In this document: positions 1 through 7,168 of the stretch, one piece after another
Layout: each line of letters begins with the position of its first letter
Numbering within the stretch: position 1 is the first letter of the stretch
Made by a program: the position numbers and the translations under genes
From: Gordonia sihwensis NBRC 108236
Lineage (GTDB): Bacteria; Actinomycetota; Actinomycetes; Mycobacteriales; Mycobacteriaceae
Length of the DNA: 64,000 nt
Assembly: GCF_000333035.1 (NCBI RefSeq)
Contig: NZ_BANU01000028.1
Location: forward strand, 20,686-84,685
Direction of reading: 5' to 3'
The notes under the pieces: generated by a model
What the model was told of the DNA's origin: nothing
The model's database searches: none
Seen by the model: only the letters and a program-made list of their open reading frames with translations

Positions 1-16
1 CTGTGCGAGGAGTCGT

Positions 17-1120
17 TCACTTGTCGGTGCGGTAGCGGTCGAGTTTGTCGGGGTCGATGTCGATTCCGAGTCCGGCGCGGGATGAGGTCTGCAGGCAGCC
101 GTCACGGATCTGGAGCGGTTCGGCGAGCAGGTCGTCGCTCATGTCGAGGAAGTTCGACAGTTCGCCCGCATAGCGCGAGGTCGCTTCGAACGCCGCACCG
201 AAGGCCAGCGCGCAGGCCGTGCCTATCTGGCCGTCGATCTGATTGCCCATCACCATCTCCAGGCCGAGGCCCTCCGCCAGGTGATGCACACGCCGCGACT
301 GCGTGAATCCGGTGCGGGCGGTCTTGATGTTGATCGCCGTGGCCGATCCCGCGAGGATCTCGCGAGTCACGTCGGCCGGCGTGGGCACCGATTCGTCCGC
401 GATGAACGGGATGTCGAGCTTGCCGACCAGCCAGCGACGCCCGAGGACGTCGTCGGCGGGGCAGAGTTCCTCGGCGAACAGCAGGTCGAGGTCGGCCATC
501 TCCTTCATGGCGCGGGCCGATTCGGCGGCGGTCCAGCCGCGATTGCCGTCGATGTACAGCTCGACGCTGTCGCCGAAGTGTTCGCGCAGCGCCCGGACGA
601 CGGCGATGTCGAGCTCGGCCGGGCGCCGCCCGACCTTCACCTTGAACGTCGAGATACCGTGCCGCTCGCGCACCTTCTGAGCTTCGGCGACCATCTTCGC
701 CGGGTCGTCGAAGCCGAGCATGTGGCTCACCCGCATGCGGTCGGTGTATCCGCCGAGAAGTTCGGAGACCGGCTGCCCGAGGGTCTTGCCCAAGGCGTCC
801 CACAGGGCCATGTCGATCGCCGACTTGGCGGTGGGATTGCCGACGGTCCGTGCCAGCCTCGCCCCCACCTGTTCGCGTTCGAGCAGGGTGAGACCGTGCA
901 GTTGTTCGGCGAAGACGTCCTCGATGACGGCGACGATGCCGCGCTGGGTCTCACCGTAGGTGTAGGGCCGCGGCGGCGCCTCGGCGACGCCGATCACCCC
1001 GTCGTCGGTGTGCACGCGGACCAGGACGTGCTCGGCCGCGTGCACCTCGCCCGAGGCGAAGTGAAGGGGTTTGAGGTAGGGAATCGAGAAGGGAATCGAT
1101 TCCACCCGGGTGATCTTCAA
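17..1120 (-). CDS. catB: muconate cycloisomerase (CatB), enolase superfamily
   Basis: Converts cis,cis-muconate to muconolactone in the catechol branch of the beta-ketoadipate pathway (cytoplasm, divalent-metal enzyme). The 367-residue product has the superfamily layout: an N-terminal capping domain, then a barrel with the KVK lysine motif (TFKVKVGRR), metal ligands in YIDGNRGW, FAEELCP and ADESV, a second lysine in INIKTARTG, and a GNQIDGQIG segment as I recall it from actinobacterial CatB. The frame stays open far upstream, but the start is taken as TTG at 1120: GGGAGAG lies just before it and the stop of catR overlaps it (TTGA), so the two genes look translationally coupled. Other muconate/chloromuconate cycloisomerases would look similar; the ben neighbourhood favours CatB. 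Only 16 bp remain to the left edge, so catC/catA cannot be seen. Confidence 0.9.
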   Translation of the reverse strand: MKITRVESIPFSIPYLKPLHFASGEVHAAEHVLVRVHTDDGVIGVAEAPPRPYTYGETQRGIVAVIEDVFAEQLHGLTLLEREQVGARLARTVGNPTAKSAIDMALWDALGKTLGQPVSELLGGYTDRMRVSHMLGFDDPAKMVAEAQKVRERHGISTFKVKVGRRPAELDIAVVRALREHFGDSVELYIDGNRGWTAAESARAMKEMADLDLLFAEELCPADDVLGRRWLVGKLDIPFIADESVPTPADVTREILAGSATAINIKTARTGFTQSRRVHHLAEGLGLEMVMGNQIDGQIGTACALAFGAAFEATSRYAGELSNFLDMSDDLLAEPLQIRDGCLQTSSRAGLGIDIDPDKLDRYRTDK

Positions 1121-2040
1121 CGTATCTCTCCCATCGAGGAGTCCAGGGCCCGCGCGGACGCGGACGCGAATGCAGCGGCGGCGACGGCGGCCACGGCGTC
1201 GACCACCGGGTTGTCGTCGCCCGCGCGCCGGGCGAGAGCCACCGGCATGGTTCCGGTGTCGGGCAGGTCGCGCACCACGACGTTCTCCAGCGGCAGTGCG
1301 CGGACGGAGGCGGGCAGCAGGGCCACGCCGAGTCCGGCGGCGACCAGCGCCAGGAGCACCGGGGTACCGGAGGCGTCGTGGGCGCGGTGCGGGACGAAGC
1401 CCGCGGTGCGGCAGGTGCGGACGGCGGCCTCGTTGACCGCCGAGTCGCGGCTGTCGTACATGACGAACGATTCGCTGCGCAGATCGTCCACCGAGACCAC
1501 CGGTTCCACCGCGAGACGGTGGTCGGAGGCGACCGCCAGGACGAGTGGCTCCACGTCGATCGTCCGGACCTCGATCCCCTCTCCGACCACCGGCGGCCGG
1601 AGTACGCCGAGGTCGATGGCGCCGTCGCGGAGCCGATCGCACTGGTCGGGGGTCAGCAGATCGGAGACGATCCGCAACTCCACGTGCGGCAGTTCGCTGC
1701 GGACGGCCCGGGCGATGCGCGGCAGATGCGAGAACACGGCGATGCCGGTGAGTCCCAGGCGGACCACACCGCTGCGGCCGGCCGCGACGCGCTGCACGCC
1801 GTCGACGGCCGCGTCGATGCCCACCAGAATCCGGTCCACCTCGCCCTTGAGGAACTCACCCGCCGCGGTCAGCGTCACCTGACGGGTGGTGCGGGCGAAC
1901 AGCGAGACCCCCAGCTCGGCCTCCAGTTGGCGGATCGCGTACGACAACGCCGGCTGCGCGATGTGCAACCGGTCCGCCGCCCGCCCGAAATGACAGGTGT
2001 CGGCGACGGCGGCGAAATATCGCAGATGCCGTAGCTCCAT
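1117..2040 (-). CDS. catR: LysR-type regulator of the cat/ben genes (CatR-like)
   Basis: A 307-residue LysR-type transcription factor. The winged helix-turn-helix fills residues 1-60 (MELRHLRYFAAVADTCHFGR, then AADRLHIAQPALSYAIRQLE), and the effector domain runs from about 90 with the LRPPVVGEGIE and GLGVALLPAS segments typical of the CatR/BenM/ClcR group. These regulators normally bind cis,cis-muconate. It lies first in a leftward pair with catB and overlaps it by 4 bp. It is divergent from benA across a 246-bp gap, so one intergenic region probably serves both directions. CatR is often divergent from the catabolic operon; here it is co-oriented with catB. A role in controlling benA as well is inferred from position only. 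Confidence 0.85.
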   Translation of the reverse strand: MELRHLRYFAAVADTCHFGRAADRLHIAQPALSYAIRQLEAELGVSLFARTTRQVTLTAAGEFLKGEVDRILVGIDAAVDGVQRVAAGRSGVVRLGLTGIAVFSHLPRIARAVRSELPHVELRIVSDLLTPDQCDRLRDGAIDLGVLRPPVVGEGIEVRTIDVEPLVLAVASDHRLAVEPVVSVDDLRSESFVMYDSRDSAVNEAAVRTCRTAGFVPHRAHDASGTPVLLALVAAGLGVALLPASVRALPLENVVVRDLPDTGTMPVALARRAGDDNPVVDAVAAVAAAAFASASARALDSSMGEIR

Positions 2041-2286
2041 GTCGCGCTCCTGTCGGTGTGTCGATTCACCGGCCGGGACGCATCGTCATAGTCGCCCCGC
2101 TGTGTGATCCGGATCATCCGTACGACCACGGTAAGCAGAAGATCCATACGACACCAGGACTCATTTTCGCCTTATTGATCTCTCCTGTTTATGAATCGAC
2201 GCCTGGGTCAACACTGGGGTTTCTACTGGTGTGAGCGCCATCACGAAATGGGACCGTCGACGGACCACGCACACAGGAGGTTCTCA
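2041..2286. promoter_or_regulatory. catR-benA divergent promoter region
   Basis: A 246-bp gap between the divergent catR and benA starts. It contains a perfect 12-bp palindrome, TGATCCGGATCA, at 2105-2116, and A/T-richer stretches around 2160-2195. AGGAGG at 2276-2281 is the ribosome-binding site that fixes the benA ATG at 2287 rather than the in-frame ATG at 2191. The LysR product and/or the LuxR-type activator downstream of the operon are the likely binders. The exact sites are not determined. Confidence 0.55.
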
Positions 2287-3705
2287 ATGACTGCGACCAG
2301 TTCTCGCCCCAGCGCGTCGATTCCCGGTACGGCGATCACCGCGGACACCCGCGAGCACGTCCGCGAAGTACTCCGGGACGCCGTCATCGACGACCGCGAG
2401 GCCGGGGTGTTCCGCGCCAACCGCCGGATCTTCACCGACGAGGACATCTTCGAACTGGAGATGCGGCACATCTTCGAGGGGAACTGGATCTACCTCGCGC
2501 ACGAGAGCCAGGTCGCGAACCCGGGCGACTACTTCACCACTTACATCGGCCGCCAGCCGGTGGTCATCACCCACGGCCGCGACGGCGAACTCAACTGCCT
2601 GATCAACGCCTGCGCGCACCGCGGAGCGATGATCTGCCGCCGCAAGACCGACAACCGGATGACGCTCACCTGCCCGTTCCACGGCTGGACCTTCCGCAAC
2701 GACGGCACCCTGCTCAAGGTGAAGGACCCCGACGGCGCCGGATACCCGTCCACCTTCGACTGCGAGGGATCGCACAACCTCACCAAGGTCGCGCGGTTCG
2801 ACAGCTATCGCGGGTTCCTCTTCGGCAGCCTCAACGCCGACGTCCTCCCGCTCGAGGAACACCTGGGCGACACCCGCCGGGTGATCGACATGCTCGTCGA
2901 CCAGTCGCCTGACGGCCTGGAGGTGCTGCGCGGCGCGTCGACCTACACCTACGACGGCAACTGGAAGGTCCAGGCGGAGAACGGCGCCGACGGCTACCAC
3001 GTGACCGCGACGCACTGGAACTACGCCGCCACCACCTCCCGGCGCACCACCGGGGAGTCGAAGAACGACGCGAAGGTGCTCGACGCCGGCGGATGGGGCA
3101 AGTCCGGCGGCGGCTACTGGTCGTACCCGCACGGTCACCTGTGCCTGTGGACCTGGGCGGCCAACCCGCAGGACCGGCCGCTGTGGGACCGGATGGACGA
3201 ACTCAAGGCCCAGTTCGGCGAGGCCAAGGGCGAGTTCATGGTGAAGGGCTCACGCAATCTGTGCCTGTATCCGAATGTCTACCTGATGGACCAGTTCTCC
3301 ACCCAGATCCGGCACTTCCGCCCGATCGCACCGGACAAGACCGAGGTCACGATCTACTGCATCGCGCCGAAGGGTGAGAGCGACGCCGCCCGTGCCCACC
3401 GCATCCGCCAGTACGAGGACTTCTTCAACGCGTCGGGAATGGCGACGCCGGACGACCTCGAGGAGTTCCGGTCGTGTCAGCTGACCTTCCGCGCGACCGC
3501 CGCGCCCTGGAACGACATGAGCCGCGGCGCCGAGCATTGGCTCACCGGTCCGGACGAGGTCGCCACCGCGCTCGACATGCCGAACGTGATCTCCGCCGGC
3601 CTGAAGAACGAGGACGAGGGGCTCTACCCCGTGCAGCACGGCTACTGGCTCGAGACCATGCGCCGCGCCGTCGACGCCGAGGACGTCGAGACCGCCGTCG
3701 GCTGA
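2287..3705 (+). CDS. benA: benzoate 1,2-dioxygenase large (alpha) subunit
   Basis: Catalytic subunit of the benzoate 1,2-dioxygenase terminal oxygenase, which forms the cis-diol of benzoate. The 472 residues hold a Rieske [2Fe-2S] site near the N-terminus (C109-x-H111 and C129-x2-H132, in NACAHRG and TCPFHGWTF) and a mononuclear iron domain with the bridging aspartate and histidines in [16 protein letters not shown]. Length fits BenA. The ATG at 2287 follows AGGAGGTTCTCA and is preferred over upstream in-frame starts. It is the first gene of benA-benB-benC/D, with 44 bp to benB. Toluate or anthranilate dioxygenases are related; the fused benD and the cat genes support benzoate. Confidence 0.93.
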   Translation: MTATSSRPSASIPGTAITADTREHVREVLRDAVIDDREAGVFRANRRIFTDEDIFELEMRHIFEGNWIYLAHESQVANPGDYFTTYIGRQPVVITHGRDGELNCLINACAHRGAMICRRKTDNRMTLTCPFHGWTFRNDGTLLKVKDPDGAGYPSTFDCEGSHNLTKVARFDSYRGFLFGSLNADVLPLEEHLGDTRRVIDMLVDQSPDGLEVLRGASTYTYDGNWKVQAENGADGYHVTATHWNYAATTSRRTTGESKNDAKVLDAGGWGKSGGGYWSYPHGHLCLWTWAANPQDRPLWDRMDELKAQFGEAKGEFMVKGSRNLCLYPNVYLMDQFSTQIRHFRPIAPDKTEVTIYCIAPKGESDAARAHRIRQYEDFFNASGMATPDDLEEFRSCQLTFRATAAPWNDMSRGAEHWLTGPDEVATALDMPNVISAGLKNEDEGLYPVQHGYWLETMRRAVDAEDVETAVG

Positions 3706-3749
3706 GCGCGATCGGACCACCACTTCGTACCCGAGATCGGACAGGACTC

Positions 3750-4284
3750 ATGACTACCGCCCAGACCACTCCGGCCGACACCGACGGCCGCAAGCTCATC
3801 ACCCAGAACGCCATCGAACAGTTCCTCTACCGCGAGGCCCGTTACCTCGACGACCGCGAGTTCGAGAAGTGGCTCGACTGCTACGCCGACGACGTCGTCT
3901 ACTGGATGCCGTCGTGGGCCGACGACGATCGCCTCACCGAAGACCCCCGACGGGAGATCTCGCTCATCTACTACGGCAACAAGGGCGGGCTCGAGGACCG
4001 GGTGTTCCGGATCCGTACCGAACGGTCGTCGGCGACGTCGCTTCCCGAGCCGCGCACCAGCCACAACATCACCAACGTGGAGGTGATCGAACGGCGCGGC
4101 GACATGGTTGACGTCCGGTTCAACTGGCACACCATGTACTTCCGCTATCACACCGTCGACCCGTACTACGGCACGTCGTTCTACACGATCGACTTCTCCG
4201 GCGAGGCACCGCTGATCCGCCGCAAGACCCGTGGTCCTCAAGAACGACTACATCCACCACGTGGTGGACGTCTACCACTTCTAG
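3750..4284 (+). CDS. benB: benzoate 1,2-dioxygenase small (beta) subunit, with an apparent 1-nt insertion near the 3' end
   Basis: Structural subunit of the benzoate dioxygenase hexamer. The ATG at 3750 opens a clear BenB sequence (QNAIEQFLYREARYLDDREF, then WLDCYADDVVYWMP and YYGTSFYTIDFSGEAPLIRRKT). At about 4228-4230 (a run of three C) the frame slips. The normal ending VVLKNDYIHHVVDVYHF and its TAG at 4282-4284 are present one frame over. As written, the frame instead continues inside benC to 5822. Removing one C gives a 177-residue protein that stops 9 bp before the benC ATG, as expected for the operon. A sequencing or assembly error and a real mutation are both possible; a programmed shift seems unlikely. 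Confidence 0.8.
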
Positions 4285-4293
4285 GGGCTCACC

Positions 4294-7086
4294 ATGACTG
4301 TCACTTCCGGCCCCGCATCCGGACGCGCCGCGGCACCCGCCGAGGCGCCGACGCACCGCGTCGCGCTCGCCTTCGAGGACGGGGTCACCAAGTTCATCGA
4401 CTGCCGCGAGGACCAGACGGTGGCAGACGCGTCGTACCGGCAGCGGATCAACATTCCGCTCGACTGCCGCGACGGCGCCTGCGGCACCTGCAAGGCCATG
4501 TGCGAATCGGGCGACTACGACGGCGGCACGTACATCGACGACGCCCTGTCGCCCGCGGAGTCGGCCGACGGCTACGCCCTGCCGTGCTGCATGAAGCCGC
4601 GGTCGGACCTGGTGCTGCAGATCGCGGCCACGTCGGACGTCGCCAAGACCCAGGCCGCCGAGTTCAGCGCCACCGTGGTCGGGCTCGAGCGCCTCTCGCC
4701 CACCACGATGCGCCTGTCCGTCGAGATCCCGAACCGCTCCGAGCTGGCGTTCCTGCCCGGTCAGTACGTCAACATCGACGTTCCGGGCACGGACGACGGC
4801 AGCGGGAGTCCGGTGCGCCGCTCGTATTCCTTCGCCAACGGACCGCACGAGGACACTCTCGTCTTCCTGGTGAAGCTGACTCCCGGCGGCGCGATGTCGA
4901 CCTATCTCACCGACCGGGCGTCGACCGGCGATCTGCTGACGCTGCGCGGGCCGCACGGATCGTTCTTCCTGCGCGAATCGATGCGGCCGGCACTGCTGCT
5001 CGCCGGCGGCACGGGCCTCGCGCCGATCCTCGCGATCCTGCGGAAGCTGCGCCACGACGGCAGCGCGCGCCGCATCCATCTCATCTACGGCGTCTCCACC
5101 GACGACGACCTCGTGGAGACCGAGACGCTCGACCGGATGCAGTCGGAGGTCGCCGGATTCACCTGGGACCACTGCGTCTCCGATCCCGGCAGCAGCGCCG
5201 CGAACAAGGGCTACGTCACCTCGCTGATCGCTCCCCGTCACCTCTACGGCGGCGACGTCGCGACCTACCTGTGCGGGCCGCCGCCGATGGTCGAATCGGT
5301 GCGCAGACACTTCGTCGAGGCGGGGATCGAACTGACCGGGTTCTACTACGAGAAGTTCGCCCTCGCTGCGGGCCCGTCGCCCGCCGAGCCGGTGACCGAC
5401 GCAGTCGCGGCATCGGCGTCGGCGAACGCCGAGGCGCCCGTCGACGTGCCGATCGCGCCCGCCCTCGACGCCCGCGCCGTCGCGGGGCAGCCGGTGCTTC
5501 CGGCGATCAGCCTGCCCGGTCTCGAACCGCGGTCCGCGCCGGGCGCGGACGAGTCCCGGGCCCGCATCGCCGGGCAGCGGATCTGGCCGGAGCCGACCGC
5601 CGCCGAACCGTCTGCTCTGCTCGACGCCGACACCGGAGTCCTGGAACCCGGTGCGGCCAGGTCGATCGCCGGGCAGGAGGTGTTCCCCGGCTCGGCTGCC
5701 GCCCCCGTGGCGGACGTCGACGTGGCCGCCGAATCGGTGGCGACCCAGCCCGGGACCACGGCGGACGAGCCCGCGAGCATTGCACCCGCAGAGGTCCCGA
5801 CGGTCGGTTCCGAGGGTTATGAGATCGGCGAAGAGCATCCCGAGATCCACGAATCCGATGCGCTCTTCGAAGCCCGAGCCGCGCTGGAACTCGGTGCTCT
5901 CGAGTTGATGATCGGCCGGATGACCTCGCAGCAACTCGCCGGGTATCGCCTCCTCGCGGAGGCCACCGTCCCGTACGTGGACGGCGATCGCTTCGTCGAC
6001 TCAGCCGAGTACACGGCCACCAACGCCGCTTTCCACGACTACCTGTTCCACGTCACCGGCAACACCCACCTGCTGGAGGCGTACACCGCGCTCGGGGTCA
6101 AGGGCCGGATGAGCGAAGTACTGCGGACCGCCACCTGGTGCCATCCCCTGTGCACCCAGGACCATCTCGACATCGTCGCCGCGTTCGAAGCCGGAGACCG
6201 CGACACCGCCCGCGCCCTCATCAGCGCACACGGCGAACGATCCAAGCAGACGATGCGGCGAGCGATGGCCGACGAACTCGCCGCTCGCAAGCCACGGTTC
6301 GTGACTCCGGGACGGTTCGCCGGGAAGGTCGTCGTCGTGACGGGCGCCGGGCAGGGCATCGGCGAGGCCACGGCCCGCCGGATCAGCGCCGAGGGCGGAC
6401 GCGTGGTGGTGGCCGACCGGTCCGAGTACGCGCGCACGGTCGCGTCTGATCTGTCGGCGAGCGGACCCGGCGCGATCGCGGTGAACGCCGATCTGGAGTC
6501 GTATGCCGGCGCCGCGGAGGTGATCGATCGCGCGCTGGCCGCCTACGGGCGGGTGGACGTGCTGGTCAACAACGTGGGCGGCGCCATCAACTTCAAACCC
6601 TTCACCGAGTTCACCGACGAGGAGATCCGCGCCGAGGTGGACCGTTCGTTGATGACCACGCTCTACGCTTGCCGCGCGGTGCTGCCCACGATGGTGGAGC
6701 GAGGCGGCGGCGTCATCGTCAACGTCTCCTCGGCGGCCACCCGGGGCATCCATCGGATTCCGTACTCCGCGGCCAAGGGCGGGGTCAACGCGATCACCGC
6801 CTCCCTGGCGATGGAGTACGCACCGGCCGGTGTGCGAGTGGTGGCCACTGCCCCCGGCGGAACCGACGCCCCGCCGCGCCGTGTTTCACGGGGAACACCG
6901 GTGCCGGCCGACGACACGCAGCGCGAATGGTTCCAGGCACACATCGACCAGACGCTCGACGCCTCCCTGATGAACAGGTACGGAACCCTCGACGAACAGG
7001 CCGCGGCGATCTGCTTCCTGGCCTCCGACGAGGCCTCGTACATCACCGGTTCGGTGCTTCCGGTCGCCGGCGGCGACCAGGGGTGA
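4294..7086 (+). CDS. benC: three-part fusion: BenC reductase - FCD ligand-binding domain - BenD dihydrodiol dehydrogenase
   Basis: A single 930-residue frame joins two ben enzymes with a regulator-type domain between them. Residues ~1-355 are BenC: a plant-type [2Fe-2S] ferredoxin (CRDGACGTCKAMC, then the last Cys in LPCCMKP), an FAD site (RRSYSFAN) and an NAD site (AGGTGLAPILA). Residues ~360-520 are an Ala/Pro/Glu-rich linker with three [VI]AGQ-x-x-x-P motifs (396, 425, 458). Residues ~520-665 read as an FCD domain, the effector domain of GntR/FadR regulators (NAAFHDYLFHVTGN; DIVAAFEAGDRDTARALI), with no DNA-binding helix-turn-helix. Residues ~675-930 are BenD, a short-chain dehydrogenase (TGAGQGIG, NVSS, YSAAKGG) that oxidises the benzoate diol to catechol. 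ATG at 4294 follows TAGGGGCTCACC. BenC and BenD are normally separate proteins; the FCD insert is the odd part, and its ligand is unknown. Confidence 0.9.
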   Translation: MTVTSGPASGRAAAPAEAPTHRVALAFEDGVTKFIDCREDQTVADASYRQRINIPLDCRDGACGTCKAMCESGDYDGGTYIDDALSPAESADGYALPCCMKPRSDLVLQIAATSDVAKTQAAEFSATVVGLERLSPTTMRLSVEIPNRSELAFLPGQYVNIDVPGTDDGSGSPVRRSYSFANGPHEDTLVFLVKLTPGGAMSTYLTDRASTGDLLTLRGPHGSFFLRESMRPALLLAGGTGLAPILAILRKLRHDGSARRIHLIYGVSTDDDLVETETLDRMQSEVAGFTWDHCVSDPGSSAANKGYVTSLIAPRHLYGGDVATYLCGPPPMVESVRRHFVEAGIELTGFYYEKFALAAGPSPAEPVTDAVAASASANAEAPVDVPIAPALDARAVAGQPVLPAISLPGLEPRSAPGADESRARIAGQRIWPEPTAAEPSALLDADTGVLEPGAARSIAGQEVFPGSAAAPVADVDVAAESVATQPGTTADEPASIAPAEVPTVGSEGYEIGEEHPEIHESDALFEARAALELGALELMIGRMTSQQLAGYRLLAEATVPYVDGDRFVDSAEYTATNAAFHDYLFHVTGNTHLLEAYTALGVKGRMSEVLRTATWCHPLCTQDHLDIVAAFEAGDRDTARALISAHGERSKQTMRRAMADELAARKPRFVTPGRFAGKVVVVTGAGQGIGEATARRISAEGGRVVVADRSEYARTVASDLSASGPGAIAVNADLESYAGAAEVIDRALAAYGRVDVLVNNVGGAINFKPFTEFTDEEIRAEVDRSLMTTLYACRAVLPTMVERGGGVIVNVSSAATRGIHRIPYSAAKGGVNAITASLAMEYAPAGVRVVATAPGGTDAPPRRVSRGTPVPADDTQREWFQAHIDQTLDASLMNRYGTLDEQAAAICFLASDEASYITGSVLPVAGGDQG

Positions 7087-7168
7087 GCCCCATGCGTGCC
7101 CGTCGTTCGCGGCAGTCGACCGCGAGCGACGCCACGCGTCCGCCCCGACAGGAATAACCTCGACAACC

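Noticed and set aside
3474..5822. 782-codon plus frame including benB
   Set aside because: Only the 3750-4229 part is real BenB. The rest is benC read in the wrong frame after the apparent inserted base.
4120..5934. 604-codon minus-strand frame opposite benB/benC
   Set aside because: Antisense shadow of GC-rich coding DNA: no recognisable domain, while the plus strand carries clear Ben domains.
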